Below are positions 1-7,159 of a stretch of 15,509 bases of DNA, in pieces. The translations under genes and the position numbers were made by a program. How positions within the stretch are numbered: position 1 is the first letter of the stretch; each line of letters starts with the position of its first letter. The DNA is from Candidatus Woesebacteria bacterium (GTDB lineage: Bacteria > Patescibacteriota > Microgenomatia > UBA8517 > UBA10165), in assembly GCA_002686465.1 (NCBI GenBank), contig NZCP01000002.1, forward strand, positions 1 through 15,509. The letters run 5' to 3'. The notes under the pieces are model-generated. The model ran no database searches, was not told the DNA's origin, and saw only the letters and a program-made list of their open reading frames with translations.

Positions 1-363
1 ATCGCAAGAGCAAGAGGTCCAATGTTCAGATGTGCTTGAGGATGGAATCCTATCGTTTCCGAAAAGAATAGATTTCCAGCAGGATCCATTATGAAGTACA
101 ACTTCATTCTTGTTGTATGATCTTCCCTGCACCCAATATTCCGAGGGCGAACAATCACTTATTTCCTTATAATATGGATCTGAACCTTCTTCGCAGCCGC
201 AACTTCCCTTTGTTATTGATTGGTGTGATATTTGTTTGGATTTTGTTTCGTCGGACGCCTTCACTCCCTCGAATCCGCAGACGAGATAATCTTCTTCTAT
301 TTTACAAATTATCATTTCTTGCGAACGTTGATCTCCGAGTTGAGTTAGTTTTTGTAAAGCCAT
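1..363 (-). CDS. Cys-rich protein with CBM5/12-like module, 3' end outside window
   Basis: The frame is open from an ATG at 363 to the left edge, giving 121 residues with no stop, so the gene continues beyond the window. The start is supported by an AGGAG Shine-Dalgarno 9 nt upstream (373-377) and by lying one base after the stop of the preceding gene. Residues 76-120 (YWVQGRSYNKNEVV, then HNGSCW, then IPSSS, then HW) match the pattern of small CBM5/12 chitin-binding modules: aromatic, G-x-x-Y, E/D-V-V, G-x-x-W, P, W. Cysteines are frequent (residues 20, 29, 55, 57, 71, 95, 118, 120) and may form disulfides or bind metal. There is no signal peptide. In a phage tail operon a CBM5/12-like domain suggests a fibre or tip protein that binds host-surface or particle polysaccharide. 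The module call is by pattern only; the rest of the protein is unrecognised. Confidence 0.75.
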   Translation of the reverse strand, partial: MALQKLTQLGDQRSQEMIICKIEEDYLVCGFEGVKASDETKSKQISHQSITKGSCGCEEGSDPYYKEISDCSPSEYWVQGRSYNKNEVVLHNGSCWKSILFGNDRIPSSSTSEHWTSCSCD

Positions 364-364
364 T

Positions 365-2308
365 TTATCTTACTCCTGTTAAGAATTTCGTTAAAATCAT
401 GTTGCCTATGCCAGAAATTTCCAGCCTTGCTTCTATTGCATCTCTGTCGTAATTCGCAAAATGAAATATTCTCATAGCCAATGAATCCCCAGACGGGATC
501 ATTGCATTTTCACCTGTGTCGTCATATTTGTAGTTACCTACCACATAACCAGAGGCAAGGTAATTTACTAGACCTCTATCCGTGTCGAGGGCAGTAGTCT
601 GTCCAGTTACCCCCACTCCAGTAGAGGAAAAGCCTAGTCCCCTGTTGACCCCAGTGCTAATCTCCCACTCTCCGGTTAATGTTTTTTCATATGTCGTTGT
701 CATGAGATCAAAAGACGCCCCCGATCCAAATCCTCCAGAAATAGAGGTTAGAATCGGCGTACCCGAGAAGTAAACTCCTTCTCTGATCAAGTTTATTTGA
801 TCTATGGACCCGCTTCCTAGTATTGATTCTCCGCTTGCAGCTACGGATGGACTTCCGCCGCCGAAGGTAACATGAGGTTTCTCAATATAACTTCCCCTGT
901 CGCCCGTCCCTTTCCCGCTTATCATTTTCGCCCCGGTAACCTTCCCGCTGGTTACCACCGCGTACCCCGCAGCATCAACTGACGGGCTTCCTCCGGAAAA
1001 TTCCACGTCAAATGTTCCAGTATAACCGCTTCCTCCGTTTATTATTTGCGTACCAGTAATAATTCCAAGGGAATCGATAAAAGTGTTGCCGGAAGCGTTC
1101 TGTCCGAGACCCCCCGTGAAGACAATGTTTGGAGAATCCTGATAACCACTCCCTGAATTTGTTATCTGTATACTTTTTACGGCAAAATCCATTAACGCTT
1201 TTCCCTTCGCGCCGGACTCTCCAAATTTTCCATCGAATGTAATTGTTGGGATTGATTGATAATTTAATCCAGAATTTTTTATATCAACATCGGTGACAGA
1301 ATAAGAAATCTCGCTATCGAAGATGGGCTGAACGCTTTCGTTTATACCACTCACATCTCCAGAGCCACTTACGTTTATGAAAAGTAAACCACTATAACCT
1401 GTTCCCCCCACCACCCCTGATACCCCGGTTATTCTATGATAAGTTCCGGTTTTTCCTGTCTGGTAGGTCAAGGAAATCTTTATTTCCTTTTCTCCAGTTA
1501 CCTCCTCTTCCCTATTGAACGAATTGTATAATACGATATAATCCCCAGTACTGACATCTCCCACCTTGTCAGTTACGTAGTATTCGTGCCCGCTATAAAG
1601 ACCATCTTTTGGGAAAAGATCCAGCATGGAAATACTGGTGGTGTAAGGGGTGATCGGCAACGACGTTACATCGAAAGAAGAGAAAACTTGACCAAAATTT
1701 GTATATAAATTTGCTTCAACTGAAATCTGGTTGTATGGATTTATTGCTCCGGAAGGAACAATTGTGATAAAAGACGACTGCCTTTGCCCGCTGTCGAATC
1801 CGCTAATCGAGAATCCCGTGGGAGTAACAATTTCCCCTGAGAATATCCTAAAGTTGGTTCCTGTATCAAGACTTTCGAGTTTTCCAGTAAGGGTTTTTGT
1901 GATGGTAAACCCAGTGTCGAAGTTTAGCCTATAGTTAAGTTCGTTTGTATATATGTCGAAGGAGTCCGCGTAAAAATTTGATCCTGTCGTATTAATGAAA
2001 AAATTAGTAACACTCTCATCTGTTCTTTTACCCGCGAAACAAACAGGGGCTTGGTTTATAAAATAATCATAATGCTCCCCTGACATGTTTCCCGATATGT
2101 TGACCATGCTGTCTTTAGTGTAGGAGGATACATATCTGTTTTCCGGATCATATATTCTGCCGCTAACGAGATCGAATTTTGTGTTCGTGGTGTCACCAGA
2201 GAATCCAAACACAGCAACACCAGTAACGTTGTCCAAGCGAAAATTCAAATTGAAAGATATTTCCTTGGAATTTAAAATGTTTCTGTAATTTTTTCCGCTA
2301 TAAGCCAT
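365..2308 (-). CDS. Tail-fibre-like structural protein with GSGY beta repeats (647 aa)
   Basis: Complete ORF with ATG at 2308. The ATG overlaps the stop of the upstream gene by one base (TAATG), and GGAAGA lies 8 nt upstream. The protein is rich in Gly, Ser, Thr and aromatics, with many SG/TG turns and few charges. Residues about 293-531 hold about six imperfect repeats of roughly 40 residues. The best copies read ITNSGSGY..SP.IVFTGG (382-400) and INGGSGYTG...VEFSGG (422-440); degraded copies start near 293, 340, 457 and 501. Similar GSGY...P.v.f.GG repeats occur in structural proteins of large tailed phages. The N-terminal 290 residues have a beta-rich look but no motif I recognise. The C-terminal section (about 540-647) is less repetitive and might be the attachment or tip part. 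There is no signal peptide, membrane segment or enzyme motif. Likely role: fibre, tail-tip or baseplate decoration. Virion structural protein is well supported; the exact position is inference. Confidence 0.8.
   Translation of the reverse strand: MAYSGKNYRNILNSKEISFNLNFRLDNVTGVAVFGFSGDTTNTKFDLVSGRIYDPENRYVSSYTKDSMVNISGNMSGEHYDYFINQAPVCFAGKRTDESVTNFFINTTGSNFYADSFDIYTNELNYRLNFDTGFTITKTLTGKLESLDTGTNFRIFSGEIVTPTGFSISGFDSGQRQSSFITIVPSGAINPYNQISVEANLYTNFGQVFSSFDVTSLPITPYTTSISMLDLFPKDGLYSGHEYYVTDKVGDVSTGDYIVLYNSFNREEEVTGEKEIKISLTYQTGKTGTYHRITGVSGVVGGTGYSGLLFINVSGSGDVSGINESVQPIFDSEISYSVTDVDIKNSGLNYQSIPTITFDGKFGESGAKGKALMDFAVKSIQITNSGSGYQDSPNIVFTGGLGQNASGNTFIDSLGIITGTQIINGGSGYTGTFDVEFSGGSPSVDAAGYAVVTSGKVTGAKMISGKGTGDRGSYIEKPHVTFGGGSPSVAASGESILGSGSIDQINLIREGVYFSGTPILTSISGGFGSGASFDLMTTTYEKTLTGEWEISTGVNRGLGFSSTGVGVTGQTTALDTDRGLVNYLASGYVVGNYKYDDTGENAMIPSGDSLAMRIFHFANYDRDAIEARLEISGIGNMILTKFLTGVR
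373..377 (-). promoter_or_regulatory. Shine-Dalgarno AGGAG for the CBM-like gene
   Basis: AGGAG on the minus strand lies 9 nt before the ATG at 363, inside the last codons of the upstream gene. It is the best ribosome-binding site in the window and fixes the start of a short, truncated gene. Confidence 0.7.
716..1432 (-). repeat. Coding repeats of GSGY beta units
   Basis: This part of the 647-residue protein (residues about 293-531) encodes about six diverged copies of a unit of roughly 40 residues. Each has the order I-x-(I/N), x-G-S-G-Y, P, two alternating beta residues, F-x-G-G and a small-residue tail. The copies are similar in protein but clearly diverged in DNA, so the array is old and was not made by recent slippage. 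Confidence 0.6.
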
Positions 2309-5295
2309 TAATATGTTCTTCCAAAGGTATTCATCCTTAGTTTAGTTGACACCTTGTTCAATAGCACGTCCTGCTCAGGAAGCTCTTTCGGTTTTGTGCC
2401 AAACGTCAGGTCGCACTTTGACCCATTCTCATCTACGCTTATAGAAATGCTTTGCCATCCCAATTTAGGATCCATATATTTCCAAAACGCAGTAAAGTCT
2501 AACCCCGCCATGCTCACCGAAAGTGATTCCGAGGGAATTTTATTTGATGTGTTGGTCATTGTTATTATATTGTGGTATGCACGCGCCGTCAGAAGTTTAT
2601 TCTCGGATACAGGATCTTGCTCCAAGATATTTGTAAGTTTTCCATTTTCGTCAATTGTTACGCCCGCTCTTATTTCCGCCTCGGTTTTTGGCACTATAAG
2701 AAGATTTTTCTTTATGCCCGCTTCTTGCAAGTCGTCCAGATCTCCCGCGATATCGACCTTGTTAAACTGGAAATTTAATGTTTCCCCAGCGTTAGTAACG
2801 GTTCCGTAGATATTGGAAACCCCATCTACGGCGCGTCTAAATCCAGTATCGAAAGTTAGCCAACCTTCATAGTCGGATTCTGATGGGAAAATAAGTTCTT
2901 TCTGATTTGTTCCGCCTTTATTTTTGTTTTCAACTGTCGTTTTCTTCTTCGTCACCTTGTCTGTCGTCGTGGGTCTGTCTTCGACCATGATTGTAAACTG
3001 CCTAGCTTGTTGATCAACTAGGCCATGAGTCGAGGGCTGAGATCTCGTTTCTTGATTTGGGCACTGCTTTTCACAAAGTTCTTCTATTAAATCCACGTCA
3101 CAGACCATTCCGCACTCTTCTTGTTTTTCTTTGGGATTTTCAGGTTTTTTTTCGTATTTATTTATATCTGTAACGACGTCGGTTATATCAAATGTAAATG
3201 TAGTTGTTTTCGAGTCGAAGCTTGGAGCGAAAACAAATACTGGTTCAATTTTTTTTGATAATAAATCTTTTTCCAGTTTATCACATACGTCTTTTAAAGC
3301 TGGATTATCATTACATATCAAGCCCTTTATATAAGATAGTTTTACGCCTTCAACTTTTTCAGCAGCGGGGATATACTTTCCAAGAATTGATTCATCATTT
3401 TCATTTAAAAAGAGGTCATCCATTTCTTCTTTTTTTACCCCCCAAGCGGTACTTCTTTGGAACATGAGAATTTTTCCGTCTTCCAATTCTCTTGTTATGT
3501 TTGAGGTTAATTTTATATTCGCTCCCTCCGGATGCTTAAGTATTTCTTCAAATGGAAGATCGTGTTTACTGTTTTTAGAGTACTCCCTTGTGGAGGGCGT
3601 GGTTGTCATCTTGAACTTATACTCATATAAGTGCTCGGCAGCTTTGTTATCTTTTGTGGTAGGAAGGCATAAGAATTGATCTTCTCTTTCTTTGTCTATA
3701 ATATAATATTTCCCTATGAAGTCGGCGACTTTTCGTTCCCAGTCCACCCACCTACTTTCCAGTTCTTCGTTGTAGTTTCCTATGTAGACTTTACAATCTT
3801 CGCCAAATTTTTCCGCAACTTCGCCTTGACTTACTATGTTGCCGTAAGCCAAGTTCATAAAGGCTTCCTTTTCTGATCCCTCCAAGACGTGGTAAATGGT
3901 TAAACCCAACGGCTCTATTTTACCGACTCCCTCGTTTTTGACGTCTGCTTCTACACAGTTTCTCAGCTTCATCCAGTTGTAGAGTGTTCTTGCTTCTTCA
4001 TTAAATTTTGAAAGACCACATGAGACGAGAAGCTCATCCTCATTTCTACCTCCGAATTTAGAGCATGGAATTACCTCGGATAATTTTATATTCCTAAAGT
4101 TTCTCTTAAAGTACCTTGTTTTCTTGTGATCCACGATTCTTCCGGGCTTTATAAGAGTCGAAACCTGATCCTGCTGATATGTTCCATCTAAACTATATGA
4201 TTCGCTCAGGCTTCCAATAGCACTTTGCGTAACATGCTCGTTCTCGCCCCTGATCCACCAAGCATCGTTGCTGTTTCCCGAAAACCTTGCGCGTCCTCTC
4301 AGGTTGCGTATGGAGTTTTTTAACCCCTGAAGATCTATGGAGTGAGTTTGGAGATCAGTTCCTTGAACATGGTCTTCTAGAGGATTCCAAAATACGCCAT
4401 AACCAAAGTCCCTTGCCCAATTATTCAATACTTCTCTCAACGAACCGGAATAGTTTCTTCTCAACTCAAGCTTTCCCCTGTCGGTTATCCCCTCAAAATT
4501 TGTCGGCGCACCATTCAAGGCTACTTCTGGGGACAGCCTTCTTCCAAATAGTCCTATTTTATGCAAAATATCAACTAGCTCTTTGAAGTTGTACGTAACA
4601 TCAGGAAGATTACATGGCGATGAGGTATATTCCTCCTTACCCAAAACAATAATCCCTCCCCTTTGTGGGTCTATTTTAAACAGCCATCCTTGATCAGCTA
4701 AATAGTCCTTTCTTTCTATGAATTTATTTTGAGTTTCCTTTTCGAATGGATCACAAGGCGGGCATATGATCGGAATGGATACTGACTGCGGTGACTTCGG
4801 AAGAAAATGGAACTGGAAGATATCATTTGGTTGCATCATACTCTCCAGAGGGCGTCCATTCAAATATATGGTATTGCGATTGGCAGGAGAAGAACTTAGA
4901 GAAATTTTAGCATCTCTGTTAAGCAAGGATATCTGGACCTTATCCAAAATCATCGATCTATCCTGAAACGTTAAGGAAAGTAGCCTTTGCCCCACCGATT
5001 CATCTATAGAATAGGAAGTAAGATACATTGACGGAAATATCAATGGTTTTGGAGTGGCGAGTATTTTTATCGGAACCGGATCAGTTGCCGAAAGACTTCC
5101 GTAGGGTCTAAGTTTGTTAATGGGGCTTGGCGGAAAAATTGTATATGTCCCGTCATTACTAACAACATTGATTGTAACTTGAGAAGGAGAGTCGGATGAA
5201 CCAAAATTACAGTTAAAACTATAAATAGCTCCGTTAAAAAGATAACCCGGTGGGTTAGCCCCAACTACAATTTGTTCTACTGGTCTAAACGCCAT
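2308..5295 (-). CDS. Candidate tail hub / baseplate protein (995 aa)
   Basis: Complete ORF, ATG at 5295, with AAGG 7 nt upstream. The N-terminal part (about 15-125) has a pattern seen in phage tail-tip proteins: an asymmetric 'NFGSSDSPSQVTINVVS' strand pair, then 'SYSIDES' and 'LLSLTFQDRSMILDKV'. Residues 284-304 (GSLREVLNNWARDFGYGVFWN) resemble the hub signature in which a structural domain is followed by 'L..vl..wa..~G..~.w'. Residues 905-995, ending in WQSISISV..NGSKCDLTFGTKP, look like a closing hub or beta-barrel segment. Between about 350 and 800 is a charged region (many K/E) that I cannot assign. It contains a paired CX3C motif (C728, C732, C741, C745) and a Thr/Lys-rich linker (about 775-797). 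A CPPC motif lies at 178-181. There is no signal peptide or membrane segment. The gene sits between the LamG protein and the GSGY protein, in keeping with a central hub on which fibres assemble. Hub is an inference from motif shape and position. Confidence 0.75.
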   Translation of the reverse strand: MAFRPVEQIVVGANPPGYLFNGAIYSFNCNFGSSDSPSQVTINVVSNDGTYTIFPPSPINKLRPYGSLSATDPVPIKILATPKPLIFPSMYLTSYSIDESVGQRLLSLTFQDRSMILDKVQISLLNRDAKISLSSSPANRNTIYLNGRPLESMMQPNDIFQFHFLPKSPQSVSIPIICPPCDPFEKETQNKFIERKDYLADQGWLFKIDPQRGGIIVLGKEEYTSSPCNLPDVTYNFKELVDILHKIGLFGRRLSPEVALNGAPTNFEGITDRGKLELRRNYSGSLREVLNNWARDFGYGVFWNPLEDHVQGTDLQTHSIDLQGLKNSIRNLRGRARFSGNSNDAWWIRGENEHVTQSAIGSLSESYSLDGTYQQDQVSTLIKPGRIVDHKKTRYFKRNFRNIKLSEVIPCSKFGGRNEDELLVSCGLSKFNEEARTLYNWMKLRNCVEADVKNEGVGKIEPLGLTIYHVLEGSEKEAFMNLAYGNIVSQGEVAEKFGEDCKVYIGNYNEELESRWVDWERKVADFIGKYYIIDKEREDQFLCLPTTKDNKAAEHLYEYKFKMTTTPSTREYSKNSKHDLPFEEILKHPEGANIKLTSNITRELEDGKILMFQRSTAWGVKKEEMDDLFLNENDESILGKYIPAAEKVEGVKLSYIKGLICNDNPALKDVCDKLEKDLLSKKIEPVFVFAPSFDSKTTTFTFDITDVVTDINKYEKKPENPKEKQEECGMVCDVDLIEELCEKQCPNQETRSQPSTHGLVDQQARQFTIMVEDRPTTTDKVTKKKTTVENKNKGGTNQKELIFPSESDYEGWLTFDTGFRRAVDGVSNIYGTVTNAGETLNFQFNKVDIAGDLDDLQEAGIKKNLLIVPKTEAEIRAGVTIDENGKLTNILEQDPVSENKLLTARAYHNIITMTNTSNKIPSESLSVSMAGLDFTAFWKYMDPKLGWQSISISVDENGSKCDLTFGTKPKELPEQDVLLNKVSTKLRMNTFGRTY
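2317..2322 (-). promoter_or_regulatory. Shine-Dalgarno GGAAGA for the GSGY-repeat gene
   Basis: GGAAGA on the minus strand lies 8 nt before the ATG at 2308, within the last codons of the 995-residue gene. With the TAATG overlap it points to translational coupling of the two genes. Confidence 0.5.
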
Positions 5296-5319
5296 TTTTT
5301 TACCTTATTCCTTACTTCT

Positions 5320-5331
5320 TTACACTTTTTT
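5320..5331 (-). promoter_or_regulatory. Shared 12-nt intergenic element, copy 1
   Basis: On the minus strand this reads AAAAAAGTGTAA. It starts in the last two bases of the LamG gene's stop codon and ends 24 nt before the ATG of the 995-residue gene. An identical 12-mer lies 20 nt before the ATG at 11993. It could be part of a phage promoter or an mRNA leader element; function is inferred only from identity and matching position. Confidence 0.35.
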
Positions 5332-7120
5332 AAGAATTAAAAAAATCACTAGAATTACTATAAATTTTAAATTTTTTGGCCTCTAGCCTGACCCCCGTAT
5401 TCAAGAGACTATCATCGCTGGTTTTATAATAATTAGTATTTTCAATTTGTCTTACTCCATTCATCCAAATCTGTTCTTCTATCAGTCTCTTGCTTGCATC
5501 CTCGAAAGAGTCGAAAGAGCCAGTCTTCCTGAAGGTATACTCATCATGTGGTACGAATCCCAGCTCCCCGTCTAGAACCCCATTAAGCGTACTCCTTAAA
5601 ATCGTGATCGAGTCCGAACCCATCGTGTAATTCAGGCCGGAAATCAATTTTTGTCCATTAAGATAAAGATCTTTCTCTGTGTAAAAGGAACCTGAAATAA
5701 CAAAATTGCTATTCCCGCTTTGATATCCAGAGAATCTAACCTCTCCGCTAATCTCGTCATAGATATTATTATCTAAATTGCGTTGGTCTCCCGTGCCTAT
5801 CAACTTGTTTGATTCTGAGATATAATAACTGCCTGATTTGACTTGACCATTGTAGTAAATCCCAGACCTTTGGAGAAGGCCGTTCAGGTAAAAGTTTATA
5901 TTCTCTCCATTAAATTCACTCAAGAGATCGACATAATCTTCCCCCTTAATGAATTGACCCTCCTTGTTTAAATTATTCTTCTTGCCTGAATATGCATAAA
6001 TTTCATAAATATCAATACTATCAATTTTATCCTTGAAAATTATATTATCCTTAGCGAATAAGAAAGAATAGTCCGTGTCGAAAAAGAATCTTTCGGGTAT
6101 GGTTTCCCCAGAAGGCATGGAACCCGTCTCGCTTCCTGTCTGATATACCTTTATCAGGCCAGTTAACTCGCCTGTGACGCCAGAGTAAAAATTAACTGGT
6201 ATCGATGTTCCGTCTCTTCCTGTAATGGAGTTGGTCTTTAGCTCGTAACCTGTGATTCCAGTACCCGTTACTAAGACGGTGGCTACTCCACTGCCCGTTA
6301 TTTTATTGAACGGAATTTCTACTACTGTCTCACTTTTCCCAGAGTAATCGGTCGCAAAGAAGGCTTCGGCAATACTGTCCCTCGTGCTCCTCTCCATATA
6401 TCCAGAAAATATAGCTAAGTCATCCATGTACCCCTCGAAGCCAGTGTAGTATTCGTTTCCGTTGAAGAAGTCCCCGACGTACCAATTTTTTGAATTTATT
6501 GAATCTATTCCATCAGAGACCGAATTATTTTGGAAAAAAGTCTGGTAATGATTTTTCGAATTTATAAAGTCATGGTAACCGATTTCGAGCATCTGGGAAT
6601 TGTTTGTCTTTGTAACAGACACGAGGTTTCTGTTTCCAAGTTCATGATCGGAAGTTAACGTGTTAAGGTATCCGCCCGTATCCACGTATTCGAAATACAA
6701 CCTGTTTGATCCATTTACTCCGATGTTGAAACCTGATTTATCAGAAGGAGAATGCATGGAAGACAAAAGTGTTTTACCCCTGTCTCTATTAAGAGTCTTG
6801 TTCTTGAGTTCGTAATTTATATATATGGTCCACCCATTGAGCAAGACATCATATCCCACTCTCAAAATTGAATTTGTGTCAAAGTAACCTGAGCTAGAAG
6901 CCCCCGAAAACGAACCCGTATCAAGGACATATGCTGGTATCGCGTCTTTATCAATAATTGAACCACTTGCACCTGCCTTGCTGGCTTCTACTGGGTTCTC
7001 AAATTTCTCATTGAAAACGTAAGATCCGGAAAGGTAATTAAAAGAATAAAAAGCATACAAATTTCCGGTGTTTACCGAATTTTTGTCTTGCAAATATTTA
7101 AATAATACCTCCCTAATCAT
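5330..7120 (-). CDS. LamG/concanavalin-like tail protein with LNG repeats (596 aa)
   Basis: Complete ORF from the ATG at 7120; the stop precedes a 34-bp gap. Residues about 20-260 look like a concanavalin A-like (LamG-type) beta sandwich. The markers are a 'GWTIYINYE' strand (96-104), 'FNIGVNGSNRLYFEY' (131-145) and a closing 'GFEGYMDDLAIFSGYM' (227-242), equivalent to the family's 'F.G.iDdv.iy' ending. A TG/SG-rich linker (about 274-335) follows. The C-terminal half has three related strands: NFYLNGLLQRSGIYY (409-423), DLYLNGQKLISGLNY (484-498) and QIWMNGVRQIENTNYY (550-565). This LNG-x2-3-x-G-x-x-Y repeat is common in phage tail appendages. The protein lacks catalytic residues and a signal peptide. 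Likely role: carbohydrate- or receptor-binding virion protein. No Shine-Dalgarno is visible upstream; GGGAGG lies inside codons 3-5 instead, so the start is the least certain in the window. Confidence 0.8.
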   Translation of the reverse strand: MIREVLFKYLQDKNSVNTGNLYAFYSFNYLSGSYVFNEKFENPVEASKAGASGSIIDKDAIPAYVLDTGSFSGASSSGYFDTNSILRVGYDVLLNGWTIYINYELKNKTLNRDRGKTLLSSMHSPSDKSGFNIGVNGSNRLYFEYVDTGGYLNTLTSDHELGNRNLVSVTKTNNSQMLEIGYHDFINSKNHYQTFFQNNSVSDGIDSINSKNWYVGDFFNGNEYYTGFEGYMDDLAIFSGYMERSTRDSIAEAFFATDYSGKSETVVEIPFNKITGSGVATVLVTGTGITGYELKTNSITGRDGTSIPVNFYSGVTGELTGLIKVYQTGSETGSMPSGETIPERFFFDTDYSFLFAKDNIIFKDKIDSIDIYEIYAYSGKKNNLNKEGQFIKGEDYVDLLSEFNGENINFYLNGLLQRSGIYYNGQVKSGSYYISESNKLIGTGDQRNLDNNIYDEISGEVRFSGYQSGNSNFVISGSFYTEKDLYLNGQKLISGLNYTMGSDSITILRSTLNGVLDGELGFVPHDEYTFRKTGSFDSFEDASKRLIEEQIWMNGVRQIENTNYYKTSDDSLLNTGVRLEAKKFKIYSNSSDFFNS

Positions 7121-7125
7121 GTTAA

Positions 7126-7155
7126 ATTATATTGTTTTATTTTTGTTTATTCCAA
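7126..7155 (-). promoter_or_regulatory. Possible sigma70-like promoter in the 39-bp gap
   Basis: The AT-rich gap (7121-7159) holds a perfect TATAAT (7131-7126), preceded at 18 bp by TTGGAA (7155-7150), a 4 of 6 match to TTGACA. The TATAAT ends only 5 nt before the ATG, so a transcript from it would have almost no leader. AT-rich gaps produce such matches by chance, so confidence is low. Confidence 0.25.
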
Positions 7156-7159
7156 ACTG

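Noticed and set aside
117..452. A 111-codon plus-strand frame at the left edge
   Set aside because: It overlaps the minus-strand CBM-like gene and the end of the GSGY gene; both of those have better start signals and recognisable sequence.
2354..2809. A 151-codon plus-strand frame inside the hub gene
   Set aside because: It is fully antisense to a well-supported gene, with no start signal or motif.
5296..5329. A terminator in the gap after the LamG gene
   Set aside because: The gap has A/T runs but no GC-rich inverted repeat before a U-run on the transcribed strand.
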